From Nocardiopsis coralli (GTDB taxonomy: Bacteria; Actinomycetota; Actinomycetes; Streptosporangiales; Streptosporangiaceae), in assembly GCF_014892575.1 (NCBI RefSeq), contig NZ_JADBGI010000014.1, positions 62,001-126,000 of the forward strand: a stretch of 64,000 nt of DNA, given 5' to 3'. The notes under the pieces were generated by a model. It worked only from the letters and a program-made list of their open reading frames with translations. It was not told where the DNA came from and made no database searches. Shown piece after piece: positions 33,901 through 41,873 of this stretch; the first letter of the stretch is position 1, and the number at the start of each line of letters is the position of its first letter. Made by a program: the position numbers and the translations under genes.

Positions 33901-34208
33901 GCGCGGTGACCATCGGTGTCGCCGCGATGCCGTCCGAGGAGCAGGCCGGCACAGCGCTGGACGAGCAGGACCTGGTCGCCGCGCAGTGGTTCGCCGGTCT
34001 GGCCGGTGACGAGGGCACCCCCGCCGAGGGACTCGGCCACGCCGGCGGGTTCGGCAACAGCGCCACGTGGGGCCGGTACGTGCTGTTCTCGCTCGGCACC
34101 GACGGCGCCGAGGCGGAGGACGGGACCGAGGACGCGGAGGAGCTGCGCAGCGTCAGCGACGGGTTCCTGGAGGAGCTCCACACGTCCATCTCCGAGGAGC
34201 GCTCCTAG
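30942..34208 (+). CDS. Very large Pro/Gly-rich single-pass membrane protein
   Basis: Up to 1088 residues. About 850 residues are low-complexity Pro/Gly/Ser/Gln sequence, with collagen-like runs such as GPQGPNGPMGPGGPQGG. An Asp/Tyr-rich patch follows (MDDYDGYDDYADEGHDRYD). Then comes KRKALLISGFVVLLIAASGG, a membrane segment near 877-897 counted from the GTG, and an extracytoplasmic domain of about 190 residues containing two Cys (CADGAHGEYGEVLGGNDC). The basic residues before the segment place the Pro-rich part inside the cell. The start is uncertain: GTG 30942, TTG 30969, or an unusual ATC at 31119 that has GGAG 6 nt upstream and gives a more natural N-terminus. The function is unknown. Confidence 0.75.
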   Translation: MLRPVPARALVTLAPKGRSPPRTTGADIPSETPVTIAPLACGRTARALSVPPSETSETLISTHPQSPRNGPDGQDDGDGRDLLGSEPEAPAGTPDGDPHQGRTADGPGAWGFGTPDAFGRGESGHSGAGAGDDPLPGPETYGAPRPPWADAPESLSPDARGPSGPQEPWDGTGSDPTGPNPYSPEPGAYAGDASGAGGSPTPWSSAGGATFGGPAADGIDGEQGDAGTQAPGLPGAPGGPQAPWGAEPPPQDGGGATFGEPPASTLGDAHAGGPGVPGAPGTGAQTPWSSAEGATFGGPDTGTHDDGRPGAPSGPQAPWGSAPGAPQTPVSAPGPAAPGDHHRSAGPREPWAGAPATGGDAHSAPRSPLGHEPHVGTGPQPPSGPQPPSSRSEDASFGGPAAGETEHGHSDPHAGGPGVPGTYDDGRTGGQNAAPSGPQTPWGAEPPPHPGASSGPQAPWGSAPGAPQAPASAPGGTAGPADPGEAHRSAGPAGTPGGPSGPRNPAHPGGPAGPAGPVGHDAPVGPADASGGPYGPMPSGGHNGPGNPHTPSGSHQPMNPNGPTGPEGHDGPSGPHTPHGPHAPTPDGHDTPVPPGAPNGPEGPYAPSGPQQPPMPPRGAPSGPHRPMGPGGPQGPQGPNGPMGPGGPQGGPGPHPPSGPQQPPHPGPPQGRPPMAPSGGQQPMPPGPPQGPPGPGGPGAPAGPSGPQPPMPHGAPSGPHQPMGPGGPQGPGYPAGPPVPPGAPMGPGGPQGPPPGVPGGPTGGQPPMPHGGPQGPGGPGGPPQGPHGPQGPHGPGDRPPEEPIFPPEAVGSTQSLSAVPPSGRGDNRPLFRDEVPEDAGADTAQFDVQSMDDYDGYDDYADEGHDRYDSGARKRKALLISGFVVLLIAASGGAYFIASSGSVPGSDAQAATVGHEDDDPDPLDPEALFPESVSLGTDDYDGDFDRVAVDDTEECADGAHGEYGEVLGGNDCRQLVRASYLNEDDGRAVTIGVAAMPSEEQAGTALDEQDLVAAQWFAGLAGDEGTPAEGLGHAGGFGNSATWGRYVLFSLGTDGAEAEDGTEDAEELRSVSDGFLEELHTSISEERS

Positions 34209-34220
34209 CGCACACGACCC

Positions 34221-34260
34221 CGCTCCGTCCCGGGCACGAGCGAGCGCCCGGGACGGAGCG
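34221..34260. terminator. Bidirectional terminator hairpin
   Basis: The arms CGCTCCGTCCCGGGC and GCCCGGGACGGAGCG give a 15-bp perfect stem in the 61-bp gap between two convergent genes (stops at 34208 and 34270). It lacks a T tract. Confidence 0.7.
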
Positions 34261-34269
34261 CAGGCGTCC

Positions 34270-35223
34270 TCAGGCACGCTCCGCCGAGGCGAGGCGTTCG
34301 GCGGAGTCCAGGTACTGCCGACCCAGCTCACCGGCGCCGAGCTCCAGCAAGTACAGCCCGCTGGACACCCGCTCGACGAAGCCCCACTGCCAGATCGCGG
34401 TCGCGTCGAGGCCGGAACGCGACGCCAGCAGCCGGCAGTACCCGCGGGCCCTCACGACCGCGTCGGCGGGGCTTCCCGACAGAAGCTCGGTGCACCATCC
34501 CCGGAGCACCACCCCGAGGTCGTAGGCGGGGTCCGCGAGGAAACCGTCGGGGTCGACCAGAACGTAGCCCGACCGTGCACCGGCGCGGGGCACCGGCACC
34601 CGCAACGCGTTGTCGGGGTGCGGGTCGCCGTGCACCACGACGGCCCCCTCGAGAGCGGTACCGGCCCGGCGCTGTTCCGCGAAGTCCAGGGCGAGGTCCA
34701 CGACACGCTCGGGGCACGGCCGATCCTGCTTCTCCCAGAGCGAGGACACCAGCGCACCCAGTTCCACCGCCTTCCGCTGCGCCTGCTCCCGGGTGGCGGC
34801 GGACGGACGGGGCACCTGCCACGCCTGGGCGAGCACGTCGCAGAGCACCCCCATCTGCCGCTCGGGTGACAGGCCGGCCCGGCTCAGGGGGCCGCCCAGT
34901 CCTTCGAGCAGCAGGGCGCGGTGCTCCGCGTCATCGGCGAGCAGGCGCACGTAGCCGCGACCGCCGGCCGTCCGGAGAACGTGCACCCGGTCGAAGGTGC
35001 CCAGCTCAGGGTCCGGGGGATCGATCTTGAGCACGGCGTCCCGGCCCTCGGCGTCCCTCGCCCGTGCCACGTAGGCCGCCGATCCGCCGGACAGAGGCGG
35101 TCCCACCGTGATCGCCCAGCGCTGCTCGAGTTCGGCCACGAGGTCCTCGAGGCCGTTCAGCCAGGCCGTCCCGGCCGCACCGAGCCGCGTGGCGCGTTGT
35201 CGTACGAGGTCCGGAAGTTCCAT
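34270..35223 (-). CDS. APH(6)/hydroxyurea phosphotransferase-like kinase
   Basis: The 317-residue protein belongs to the aminoglycoside phosphotransferase superfamily. It has PPLSGGSAAYVARA with the nearby AVLKIDPPD lysine, the Brenner motif VVHGDPHPDN, and VDPDGFLADPAYDLG with the magnesium-binding Asp. Overall similarity is to the APH(6)/hydroxyurea-kinase group. Whether it modifies streptomycin, another drug or a metabolite cannot be told. ATG 35223 is preferred over an upstream open frame. It is a chromosomal single gene with no resistance cassette around it. Confidence 0.82.
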   Translation of the reverse strand: MELPDLVRQRATRLGAAGTAWLNGLEDLVAELEQRWAITVGPPLSGGSAAYVARARDAEGRDAVLKIDPPDPELGTFDRVHVLRTAGGRGYVRLLADDAEHRALLLEGLGGPLSRAGLSPERQMGVLCDVLAQAWQVPRPSAATREQAQRKAVELGALVSSLWEKQDRPCPERVVDLALDFAEQRRAGTALEGAVVVHGDPHPDNALRVPVPRAGARSGYVLVDPDGFLADPAYDLGVVLRGWCTELLSGSPADAVVRARGYCRLLASRSGLDATAIWQWGFVERVSSGLYLLELGAGELGRQYLDSAERLASAERA

Positions 35224-35322
35224 CCGGTCAGCATGACCCCGCGCCCGGACACACTCCAAGCCCTTTTCCCGGGGCCGGTACGGAGCGCACGTGTTCATGC
35301 GCCGTCGAAGCGTCCCCGGGCC

Positions 35323-36168
35323 CTACGGCAGCTCCCGCACACGCCGGGTCGCCGACGCCCGCGACTCCAGCTCCTCGTCCGCGGGGTAGCGCACCTCCTC
35401 CAGGCTCAGGCCCTGCGGACCCACCACGTGCACCGACGAATCGCGCACACCGGCCCGCAGAACCTCCCCCGGCCACTCGACCCCGCGACGGCCGTCCCCG
35501 ACCGCGAGCAGCGCACCCACGAGCGCGCGCACCATGTTGTGGCAGAACGCGTCGGCCTGGATGGTCCCGTGCACCAGATGCCGGTCCACACGCTCCCACG
35601 ACAGGTGCAGCAGCTCCCGGATCGTCGTCGCCCCGTCCCGTTTCTTGCAGTACGCCGCGAAGTCGTGCTCGCCCCGCAGATGCTCCGCGGCGGCGTTCAT
35701 CCGCTCCACGTCGAGCGGGTGCCGGTGCCACAGCACGTCGCGCCGCCACAGCGGGTCAACCCCGTAGGGCGCGTCGCTCACCCGGTACAGGTAGCGCCGG
35801 AACAGCGGCGAGAAGCGCGCGTCGAACCCGGGCGGCGCCACCCGCGCGTCGCTCACCCGCACGTCCTTGGGCAGCACCCCCGCGAGCCGGCGCAGCACCC
35901 GCTCGCCCTCGTTCTCCCACGTCTCCAGCGGCACGTCGGCCTGGGCGACCTGCCCGCGCGCGTGCACACCCGAGTCCGTGCGCCCCGCACAGGTCAGCGA
36001 GACCGACGGCAGGCGCAGCACCTTGGCGAGCGCGTCCTCCAGCTCACCCTGGACGGTCCGCTGCGTCGGCTGCCTCGCCCACCCGGAGAAGTCGGTGCCG
36101 TCGTAGGCGATGTCGAAGCGCACCCGCACCAGCTCGGGGCCCCCGACCGTCATCTCGTTCACGTCCAT
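35323..36168 (-). CDS. truA: tRNA pseudouridine(38-40) synthase
   Basis: The enzyme converts uridines 38-40 of the tRNA anticodon stem-loop to pseudouridine. The 281-residue protein has [17 protein letters not shown] near the N-terminus, the catalytic Asp65 in [17 protein letters not shown], and [20 protein letters not shown]. It follows rplQ, the usual end of the alpha operon in actinobacteria. Confidence 0.96.
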   Translation of the reverse strand: MDVNEMTVGGPELVRVRFDIAYDGTDFSGWARQPTQRTVQGELEDALAKVLRLPSVSLTCAGRTDSGVHARGQVAQADVPLETWENEGERVLRRLAGVLPKDVRVSDARVAPPGFDARFSPLFRRYLYRVSDAPYGVDPLWRRDVLWHRHPLDVERMNAAAEHLRGEHDFAAYCKKRDGATTIRELLHLSWERVDRHLVHGTIQADAFCHNMVRALVGALLAVGDGRRGVEWPGEVLRAGVRDSSVHVVGPQGLSLEEVRYPADEELESRASATRRVRELP

Positions 36169-36193
36169 CGCACGACTCCAGTCCCGGATACGA

Positions 36194-36227
36194 CGAGTGC
36201 CCGACCCCCGCGGGGATCGGGCACTCG
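36194..36227 (-). terminator. Hairpin between rplQ and truA
   Basis: The arms CGAGTGCCCGA and TCGGGCACTCG form an 11-bp stem whose loop (CCCCCGCGGGGA) can also pair. It lies in the 102-bp gap after rplQ. With no T tract it may attenuate rather than stop transcription into truA. Confidence 0.6.
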
Positions 36228-36270
36228 GTGTGCGGTCCGTGTCCGGGCAGGCCCGGGCACGGCCTGACCA

Positions 36271-36759
36271 CTACTTGCTCTCGGAGTCCTCGGCCTTGGC
36301 CTCGGTGGTCTCCTCGGCGGCGGTCTCCTCGGCCGCGGGGGCCTCCTCCGCCTTCTCCTCGGCGGCGGGCTCGGCCGGAGCGGCCGGGGCAGCCGGGGCG
36401 GCCATGGCCTCGACCAGCTCGATCACGGCCATCGGGGCGTTGTCGCCCTTGCGCGGACCGATCTTGGTGATGCGCGTGTAACCACCGGGGCGGTTCTCGA
36501 AGCGCGGACCGATCTCCGTGAACAGCTCGTGCACGACGGCCTTGTCGGTGATCTTGGCGAGCACCTGGCGGCGGGCGTGCAGGTCACCGCGCTTGGCGAG
36601 GCTGATCAGCTTCTCCGCGTAGGGACGCAGGCGCTTGGCCTTGGTCTCCGTGGTGCGGATACGGCCGTGGGTGAACAGCGACGCGGCGAGGTTCGCCAGC
36701 ATGTGCCGCTCGTGAGCGGGCCCGGAACCCAGACGGGCGCCCTTCGTAGGCGTGGGCAT
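36271..36759 (-). CDS. rplQ: 50S ribosomal protein bL17
   Basis: The 162-residue protein has the bL17 core at about 1-118 ([59 protein letters not shown]). A 44-residue Ala/Glu tail ([20 protein letters not shown]) follows, a frequent actinobacterial extension of no known function. It is the last gene of the alpha operon, after rpoA. Confidence 0.97.
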   Translation of the reverse strand: MPTPTKGARLGSGPAHERHMLANLAASLFTHGRIRTTETKAKRLRPYAEKLISLAKRGDLHARRQVLAKITDKAVVHELFTEIGPRFENRPGGYTRITKIGPRKGDNAPMAVIELVEAMAAPAAPAAPAEPAAEEKAEEAPAAEETAAEETTEAKAEDSESK

Positions 36760-36825
36760 GGTGTCGTTCTCCTAGTGATGCGGTCCACGGCCGCACTCGG
36801 CCGGGGACCTTGGGGCGACGAAGGT

Positions 36826-37848
36826 CTAGTACTGCTCCGTCTCGACGAAGGACTCGCCCTCGTCGTCCTCGGAGCCGTAGGAATCGGCCGCGGAGCTGGG
36901 GTCGAATCCGGGAGGGGAGTCCTTCAGGGACAGGCCCATGTCGACGAGCTTCTGCTTGACCTCGTCGATGGACTTGGCACCGAAGTTGCGGATGTCCAAC
37001 AGGTCCTGCTCGGAGCGGGCAACCAGCTCACCGACGCTGTGGATGCCCTCACGCTTGAGGCAGTTGTAGGACCGGACCGTGAGGTTGAGGTCCTCGATCG
37101 GCAGCGCCAGGTCGGCCGCCAGAGCGGCGTCCGTCGGCGACGGGCCCATGTCGATGCCCTCGGCGTCGACGTTGAGCTCGCGCGCCAGACCGAACAGCTC
37201 GACCAGGGTCTTGCCCGCGCTGGCCACGGCGTCACGGGGACGGATGGCCGGCTTGGTCTCGATGTCGACGATCAGGCGGTCGAAGTCGGTGCGCTGCTCG
37301 ACACGGGTGGCCTCGACCTTGTACGTCACACGCAGCACCGGCGAGTAGATCGAGTCGATCGGGATGCGCCCGATCTCCTGACCCTGCTGCTTGTTCTGCG
37401 TCGCCGAGACGTAACCGCGGCCGCGCTCGACCGTCAGCTCCATCTCGAGCTTGCCCTTGCCGTTCAGCGTGGCGATGTGCAGGTCGGGGTTGTGCACCTC
37501 GACACCGGCCGGCGGAGCGATGTCCGCGGCAGTCACCACACCGGGGCCCTGCTTGCGCAGGTACATCAGCACGGGCTCGTCGTGCTCGGAGCTGACGACC
37601 AGGCCCTTGAGGTTGAGGATCATCTCGGTGACGTCCTCCTTCACGCCGGGCACGGTGGTGAACTCGTGCTCGACGCCCTCGATGCGGATGCTCGTGACAG
37701 CCGCGCCGGGGATGGAGGACAGCAACGTACGCCGGAGCGAGTTGCCGATGGTGTAGCCGAAGCCCGGCTCCAGCGGCTCGATGACGAACTTCGAGCGCAG
37801 GTCCGAGGCGACTTCCTCGGTGAGCGTGGGACGCTGTGCGATCAACAT
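36826..37848 (-). CDS. rpoA: RNA polymerase alpha subunit
   Basis: The 340-residue protein assembles the polymerase and contacts promoter DNA and regulators. The N-terminal domain (about 1-230) shows [23 protein letters not shown]. The C-terminal domain (about 250-315) shows [22 protein letters not shown] and the DNA-binding helices [17 protein letters not shown] 37848 fits the usual MLIAQRP start. The acidic tail ends FVETEQY. Confidence 0.97.
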   Translation of the reverse strand: MLIAQRPTLTEEVASDLRSKFVIEPLEPGFGYTIGNSLRRTLLSSIPGAAVTSIRIEGVEHEFTTVPGVKEDVTEMILNLKGLVVSSEHDEPVLMYLRKQGPGVVTAADIAPPAGVEVHNPDLHIATLNGKGKLEMELTVERGRGYVSATQNKQQGQEIGRIPIDSIYSPVLRVTYKVEATRVEQRTDFDRLIVDIETKPAIRPRDAVASAGKTLVELFGLARELNVDAEGIDMGPSPTDAALAADLALPIEDLNLTVRSYNCLKREGIHSVGELVARSEQDLLDIRNFGAKSIDEVKQKLVDMGLSLKDSPPGFDPSSAADSYGSEDDEGESFVETEQY

Positions 37849-38023
37849 GGTCCGTGTCTTCCCTTCCACATGGCCGCCCGCTATTTGACGACCACCTGAC
37901 GGGCACCACCGGACGGGTGCCCGTTGACCGGATTCCTACCCGGCTCGCGCCCCTGTCAGAGGAGCGCGGCCAACAAGCGCGGCACGGCGCCCGCGGGGCA
38001 GGATCGCGGGCGCCGGAACGGGA
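37849..38023 (-). promoter_or_regulatory. rpsK-rpoA gap with two strong hairpins
   Basis: The 175-bp gap contains two stems. One has arms ACGGGCACC/GGTGCCCGT (37899-37924); the other has GGCGCCCGCG/CGCGGGCGCC (37986-38014). In many bacteria rpsD lies here; it is absent, as in some other actinobacteria. The hairpins could mark RNA processing or partial termination. Confidence 0.55.
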
Positions 38024-38428
38024 TCAGACCCGGCGGCGCTTGGGCGGACGGCAGCCGTTGTGCGGAACCGGGGTGACGTCCTGAATGGAGCCGACCTCCA
38101 GGCCGGTCGCCTGCAGCGAACGGATGGCGGTCTCCCGGCCCGACCCCGGGCCCTTGACGAACACGTCCACCTTGCGGACGCCGTGCTCCTGGGCACGGCG
38201 CGCGGCGGACTCGGCGGCCATCTGAGCGGCGTAGGGGGTCGACTTACGCGAACCCTTGAAGCCGACCTGACCGGAGCTGGCCCACGAGATCACGGCACCG
38301 TTCGGGTCGGTGATGGTCACGACCGTGTTGTTGAACGTGCTCTTGATGTGAGCGTGCCCGTGGACAATGTTCTTCTTTTCCTTGCGGCGCACCTTGCGCG
38401 CGGCACCCTGACGGCCCTTAGGCGGCAT
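38024..38428 (-). CDS. rpsK: 30S ribosomal protein uS11
   Basis: The 134-residue protein is the right length for uS11. It contains [40 protein letters not shown] and the C-terminus [18 protein letters not shown], which binds the 30S platform near 16S rRNA helix 23. It lies between rpsM and rpoA. Confidence 0.97.
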   Translation of the reverse strand: MPPKGRQGAARKVRRKEKKNIVHGHAHIKSTFNNTVVTITDPNGAVISWASSGQVGFKGSRKSTPYAAQMAAESAARRAQEHGVRKVDVFVKGPGSGRETAIRSLQATGLEVGSIQDVTPVPHNGCRPPKRRRV

Positions 38429-38494
38429 TGGCGAAACTCCCAGAGATCATCGGTCCGTTGACAGTTCTCGGACTCGGTGGACGGTCCGAACGGA

Positions 38495-38875
38495 CTACTT
38501 CTTGCCGGCCTTCTTCTTGCCGGCCACGGTCTTCTTCTTGCCCTTGCGGGTACGCGCGTTGGTCTGCGTGCGCTGGCCGCGGACCGGCAGGCCGCGACGG
38601 TGACGGTAGCCCTGGAAGCTGCCGATCTCCATCTTGCGGCGGATGTCGGCCTGCACCTCGCGGCGGAGGTCACCCTCGACCTGGTAGGTGTTCTCGATCC
38701 ACTCGCGGAGCTTGACGAGGTCTTCCTCGGCGAGGTCGTAGATGCGGGTGTTGCCGTCAACACCGGTGTTCTTCAGGGTCTCGATCGCGCGCGTGCGGCC
38801 GACACCGTAGACGTACGTGAGAGCGATCTCCACCCGCTTGTCGCGGGGGAGGTCCACGCCGGCAATACGTGCCAT
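38495..38875 (-). CDS. rpsM: 30S ribosomal protein uS13
   Basis: The 126-residue protein starts [20 protein letters not shown], contains [17 protein letters not shown] and [19 protein letters not shown], and ends in a Lys-rich tail. It sits in the 30S head and contacts P-site tRNA and uL5. ATG 38875 gives the canonical N-terminus. A 224-bp gap separates it from rpmJ upstream. Confidence 0.97.
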   Translation of the reverse strand: MARIAGVDLPRDKRVEIALTYVYGVGRTRAIETLKNTGVDGNTRIYDLAEEDLVKLREWIENTYQVEGDLRREVQADIRRKMEIGSFQGYRHRRGLPVRGQRTQTNARTRKGKKKTVAGKKKAGKK

Positions 38876-39099
38876 GTGGGCGATACTCCATCCATGCTTG
38901 TGCGGAGGTCTGCACCCGTCCCACCCTCTCGTCGCCCAATCGACGAGGCCCCGGCCTCCGACCGGGGGTGGTTCCCGGACCGCCACAGCGGTCGAACGGG
39001 AATCGGAACGGGTTTCTGTTGTTTCACAACCTCCCGGGGAAGACCTCCCCCGGGCCGGGTTCTCGCGGTACGTGAATCCGCGTCAAGCCCGCCGGGTAC

Positions 39100-39213
39100 T
39101 TAGCCCTGGCGCTGCTTGTGGCGCGGGTCCGAGCAGATGACCATGATCCGGCCGTTACGGCGGATCACGCGGCACTTCGCGCAGATCTTCTTCACGCTCG
39201 GCTTGACCTTCAT
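39100..39213 (-). CDS. rpmJ: 50S ribosomal protein bL36 (zinc-binding form)
   Basis: A short frame from ATG 39213 encodes 37 residues beginning [20 protein letters not shown] and ending DPRHKQRQG. The zinc ligands C11, C14, C27 and H32 are all present, so this is the zinc-containing C+ form. It lies between infA and rpsM, the usual place. Confidence 0.96.
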   Translation of the reverse strand: MKVKPSVKKICAKCRVIRRNGRIMVICSDPRHKQRQG

Positions 39214-39264
39214 GGTGACTCCGAACTCATGCCGCCCTGTGGGCCCTGCGGCCCCCTGAGCCGG

Positions 39265-39486
39265 CTACTTGTAGCGGTAAACGATGCGCCCGCGCGTGAG
39301 GTCGTACGGGCTCAGCTCCACGACGACGCGGTCGTCGGGGAGAATACGGATGTAGTTCATCCGCATCTTGCCGCTGATGTGGGCAAGGACCTGGTGCCCG
39401 TTGTCGAGCTCTACCTTGAACATAGCGTTGGGTAGGGACTCGACAACGGAGCCCTCGATCTCGATGGCGCCGTCTTTCTTGGCCAT
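39265..39486 (-). CDS. infA: Translation initiation factor IF-1
   Basis: The 73-residue S1/OB-fold protein ([49 protein letters not shown]) blocks the A site during initiation. Length and sequence match the family throughout. It is the first gene of infA-rpmJ-rpsM-rpsK-rpoA-rplQ, with a candidate promoter at 39557-39585. Confidence 0.98.
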   Translation of the reverse strand: MAKKDGAIEIEGSVVESLPNAMFKVELDNGHQVLAHISGKMRMNYIRILPDDRVVVELSPYDLTRGRIVYRYK

Positions 39487-39854
39487 GTCCTTCTACGCCT
39501 CGCTCATCGATTGGTTGATCAGGACAACCCGACGCGACCCCAGTGGACCTGGCATGACACTACGGCCCCGGCGACGACTGGTCACAACCGTCACCGACGC
39601 CAGAACTCACTGGAAGTTCGGGCCAACTGCAGAGCGTGCGTCGTGTGGACGCGGCAAGAGAAGGCAGACTGACCCAACAGCCCGCGTATGGGCAGTGTCA
39701 GTCTACCCCCGCGGGGCAAGTACTCCCGCCACCGGGCCTCGCGGCCTGCACGACGGTTACCTCACCCCCGCCGGGGTTCCCCGTACGTTCCCTGAATCGC
39801 GAACGATCCTGGCAACGCCGGGACCCGCGGTTTTCTTCCCCGGTCGGGAGAGGG
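39487..39854. other. infA upstream region
   Basis: No gene is supported in this 368-bp stretch. It contains a candidate infA promoter at 39557-39585 and, near 39705, a GC-rich inverted segment (CCCCCGCGGGGC) that may end the transcript of the DUF1707 gene. Confidence 0.5.
39557..39585 (-). promoter_or_regulatory. Candidate promoter of the infA-alpha operon
   Basis: On the minus strand GTGACC (39585-39580) and TAGTGT (39562-39557) are 17 bp apart. The layout resembles the stronger TTGACC/TAGNNT promoters of rpsL and rplM in this window. The leader to infA would be about 64 nt. Confidence 0.45.
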
Positions 39855-40319
39855 TCAGCCCCGCCCGGGATCGGGCTCCTCGCCGCGGCGCTGACCCCAC
39901 AGCACCCCGGCCGTCACCAGCCCCATGAGGATGCCCCAGGGGAACATCACCCACAGGAACCAGGGATAGGAGTGGTCGGTGGTGAGCACGAGGATCAACC
40001 AGATGACGAGGCAGAGCACGTTGACCCCGCCCCACAGCGCCCACGGGATGACGATGGCCGGGTCGCGCCACGTCAGCGGCGGGACCGCGGTCTCCTCGGA
40101 CCGCTGGTCCGCGCCCCGCAGCTCGGCGAGGTCGCGTTCGGGGAGGTCCTGGGTGACCCGGGCGAGCTCGCCCTCGGTCCGTGCCTTGTAGGTGGCGGCG
40201 AGGCGTTCGGTGAACTCCTCGTGGTCCAGCCGCCCCTGGGCGAAGTGCTCCTGGAGCAGCTGGGCGACACGATCGCGTTCGGAATCGGGGACCCGCATCG
40301 ACGGAGCCTGGTCGGACAC
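39855..40319 (-). CDS. DUF1707 (SHOCT-like) protein with two membrane segments
   Basis: The 154-residue protein has an N-terminal DUF1707 domain (MRVPDSERDRVAQLLQEHFA, GRLDHEEFTERLAATYKART, about 7-60), then two membrane segments (about 85-105 and 112-135) and a charged tail. DUF1707 domains are found next to membrane segments in many actinobacterial proteins of unknown role. GTG 40319 is selected because GAGGT is 7 nt upstream. It sits between map and infA, a common but variable insertion point. Confidence 0.85.
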   Translation of the reverse strand: MSDQAPSMRVPDSERDRVAQLLQEHFAQGRLDHEEFTERLAATYKARTEGELARVTQDLPERDLAELRGADQRSEETAVPPLTWRDPAIVIPWALWGGVNVLCLVIWLILVLTTDHSYPWFLWVMFPWGILMGLVTAGVLWGQRRGEEPDPGRG

Positions 40320-40395
40320 TGCACGCACCTCGCAAGGAAGGGCCGGCGGCGTTCCGGGCTCCCCGGCCCCCGTGCTTCGGACCGGAACCGGGCCG

Positions 40396-41217
40396 TCACC
40401 AGCTCGGCTGGACGAATCCCATGTCCACGATCTTATCCCGGTTGTCCTCGCGGGCCGTCAGAACCATCGGCCCGTCGGCGGTGATGGCCACCGAGTGCTC
40501 GAAGTGCGCCGCCCGGCCGCCGTCGCGGGTGACCACGGTCCACTCGTCGTCGAGGGTGACCACGTCGTGCCGGCGCATGGTCGTCATGGGCTCGATCGCC
40601 AGGCACATGCCTTCGACGAGCTTGACGCCCTTGCCCTTGCGTCCGTAGTTGAGCACGTGCGGGTCCATGTGCATCTCGGTGCCGATGCCGTGCCCGCCGT
40701 ACTCGCGCACGTTGCCGTAACCGCCGTGCTTGGCGATGTAGGTGCCGATCGCGTGGCTGATGTCGCCCAGGCGGCCGCCCGGCTTCATCTGGGCGATGCC
40801 CTGCCACATCGACTCCTCGCACACGGCCATCATGCGCAGGTCCTCGTCGCGCGGGGTCCCGGCGACGATGGTGACGGCGGAGTCGCCGTGCCAGCCGTCG
40901 AGGATCGCACCGCAGTCGACGGAGACGATGTCGCCGTCGGAGAGCACACGTTCCGCACTGGGGATGCCGTGCACGACCTCCTCGTTCACGGAGGCGCAGA
41001 TCGAACCGGGGAAGCCGTGGTAGCCCTTGAACGAGGGCACCGCGTCGGCGTCCCGGATGACCTTCTCCGCGACGGCGTCGAGCTCGAGCGTCGAGACGCC
41101 GGGGCGCACCGCGTCCCGGACCGCGTCGAGGGCGCGGGCCACGATGCGGCCCGCCGCCCTCATCAGCTCGATCTGCTCCGGGGTCTTGATCTGCACCGGA
41201 TCAGTTCTGCGGATCAT
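40396..41217 (-). CDS. map: Methionine aminopeptidase, type I
   Basis: The enzyme removes the initiator methionine from new proteins. The 273-residue protein has the dinuclear metal ligands in VSVDCGAILDGWHGDSAVT (two Asp), GGHGIGTEMH (His) and AIEPMTT and FEHSVAI (Glu). The actinobacterial text FKGYHGFPGSICASVNEEVVHGIP is intact. ATG 41217 overlaps the adk stop by one base (TGATG). Confidence 0.97.
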   Translation of the reverse strand: MIRRTDPVQIKTPEQIELMRAAGRIVARALDAVRDAVRPGVSTLELDAVAEKVIRDADAVPSFKGYHGFPGSICASVNEEVVHGIPSAERVLSDGDIVSVDCGAILDGWHGDSAVTIVAGTPRDEDLRMMAVCEESMWQGIAQMKPGGRLGDISHAIGTYIAKHGGYGNVREYGGHGIGTEMHMDPHVLNYGRKGKGVKLVEGMCLAIEPMTTMRRHDVVTLDDEWTVVTRDGGRAAHFEHSVAITADGPMVLTAREDNRDKIVDMGFVQPSW

Positions 41218-41873
41218 CAGGAAGAGGCCTTCTCCCGGATGGCCGCCATGGCGCGCTCGGACACCTCCGCGACCGGTCCGGTCGCGGCGATGGTGGCGAG
41301 CAGACCCTCGGCCTCGTAGAACTCCACCAGCGGGGCGGTCTGGTCGCGGTAGACCTTCAGGCGGTGCCGGATGGTCTCCTCGCGGTCGTCGTCGCGCTGG
41401 TACAGCTCCGCGCTGTCGTCGTCGCAACGGCCGGCAGCCTGCGGGGCGTCGTACTCGACGTGGTAGACGCGCCCGCACTCCGGGCAGGAGCGGCGCCCCG
41501 AGAGGCGGTTGACCACCTCTTCCTCGTCGACCCGCAGCTCCAGGACCACGTCCAGCTTCGAGTCGAGGTCGGCGAGCATGGTCTTCAGGGTCTCGGCCTG
41601 GGGGACGTTGCGCGGGAACCCGTCGAGCAGGAAGCCCTCCGCCGCGTCGTCCTGTGCCAGACGGTCCTTGACCATGGCGTTGGTGACCTCGTCGGGGACC
41701 AGGTCCCCGCGGTCCATGTACTCCTTGGCCTTCTTGCCAAGCTCCGTGCCGCCACTGACGTTGGCCCGGAAGATGTCACCGGTGGACACCTTCGGGATCG
41801 ACAGCTCGGTCGCGAGGATCTGGGCCTGGGTACCTTTACCGGCCCCAGGCGGACCCACCAATACAGCGCGCAT
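41217..41873 (-). CDS. adk: Adenylate kinase
   Basis: The enzyme catalyses ATP + AMP to 2 ADP. The 218-residue long form has the P-loop GPPGAGKGT (7-15), the AMP-binding region [30 protein letters not shown], and a LID with [15 protein letters not shown] and a later CDDD. The LID may bind zinc, though the fourth position is Asp rather than Cys. It starts right after the secY stop (TAA-ATG). Confidence 0.97.
   Translation of the reverse strand: MRAVLVGPPGAGKGTQAQILATELSIPKVSTGDIFRANVSGGTELGKKAKEYMDRGDLVPDEVTNAMVKDRLAQDDAAEGFLLDGFPRNVPQAETLKTMLADLDSKLDVVLELRVDEEEVVNRLSGRRSCPECGRVYHVEYDAPQAAGRCDDDSAELYQRDDDREETIRHRLKVYRDQTAPLVEFYEAEGLLATIAATGPVAEVSERAMAAIREKASS

Noticed and set aside
31194..34331. 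1045-codon open frame on the minus strand opposite the Pro-rich gene
   Set aside because: It mirrors the GC-rich Pro/Gly codons of the plus-strand gene, is Gly/Arg/Ala-rich throughout, and lacks the membrane-segment and domain logic seen on the plus strand.
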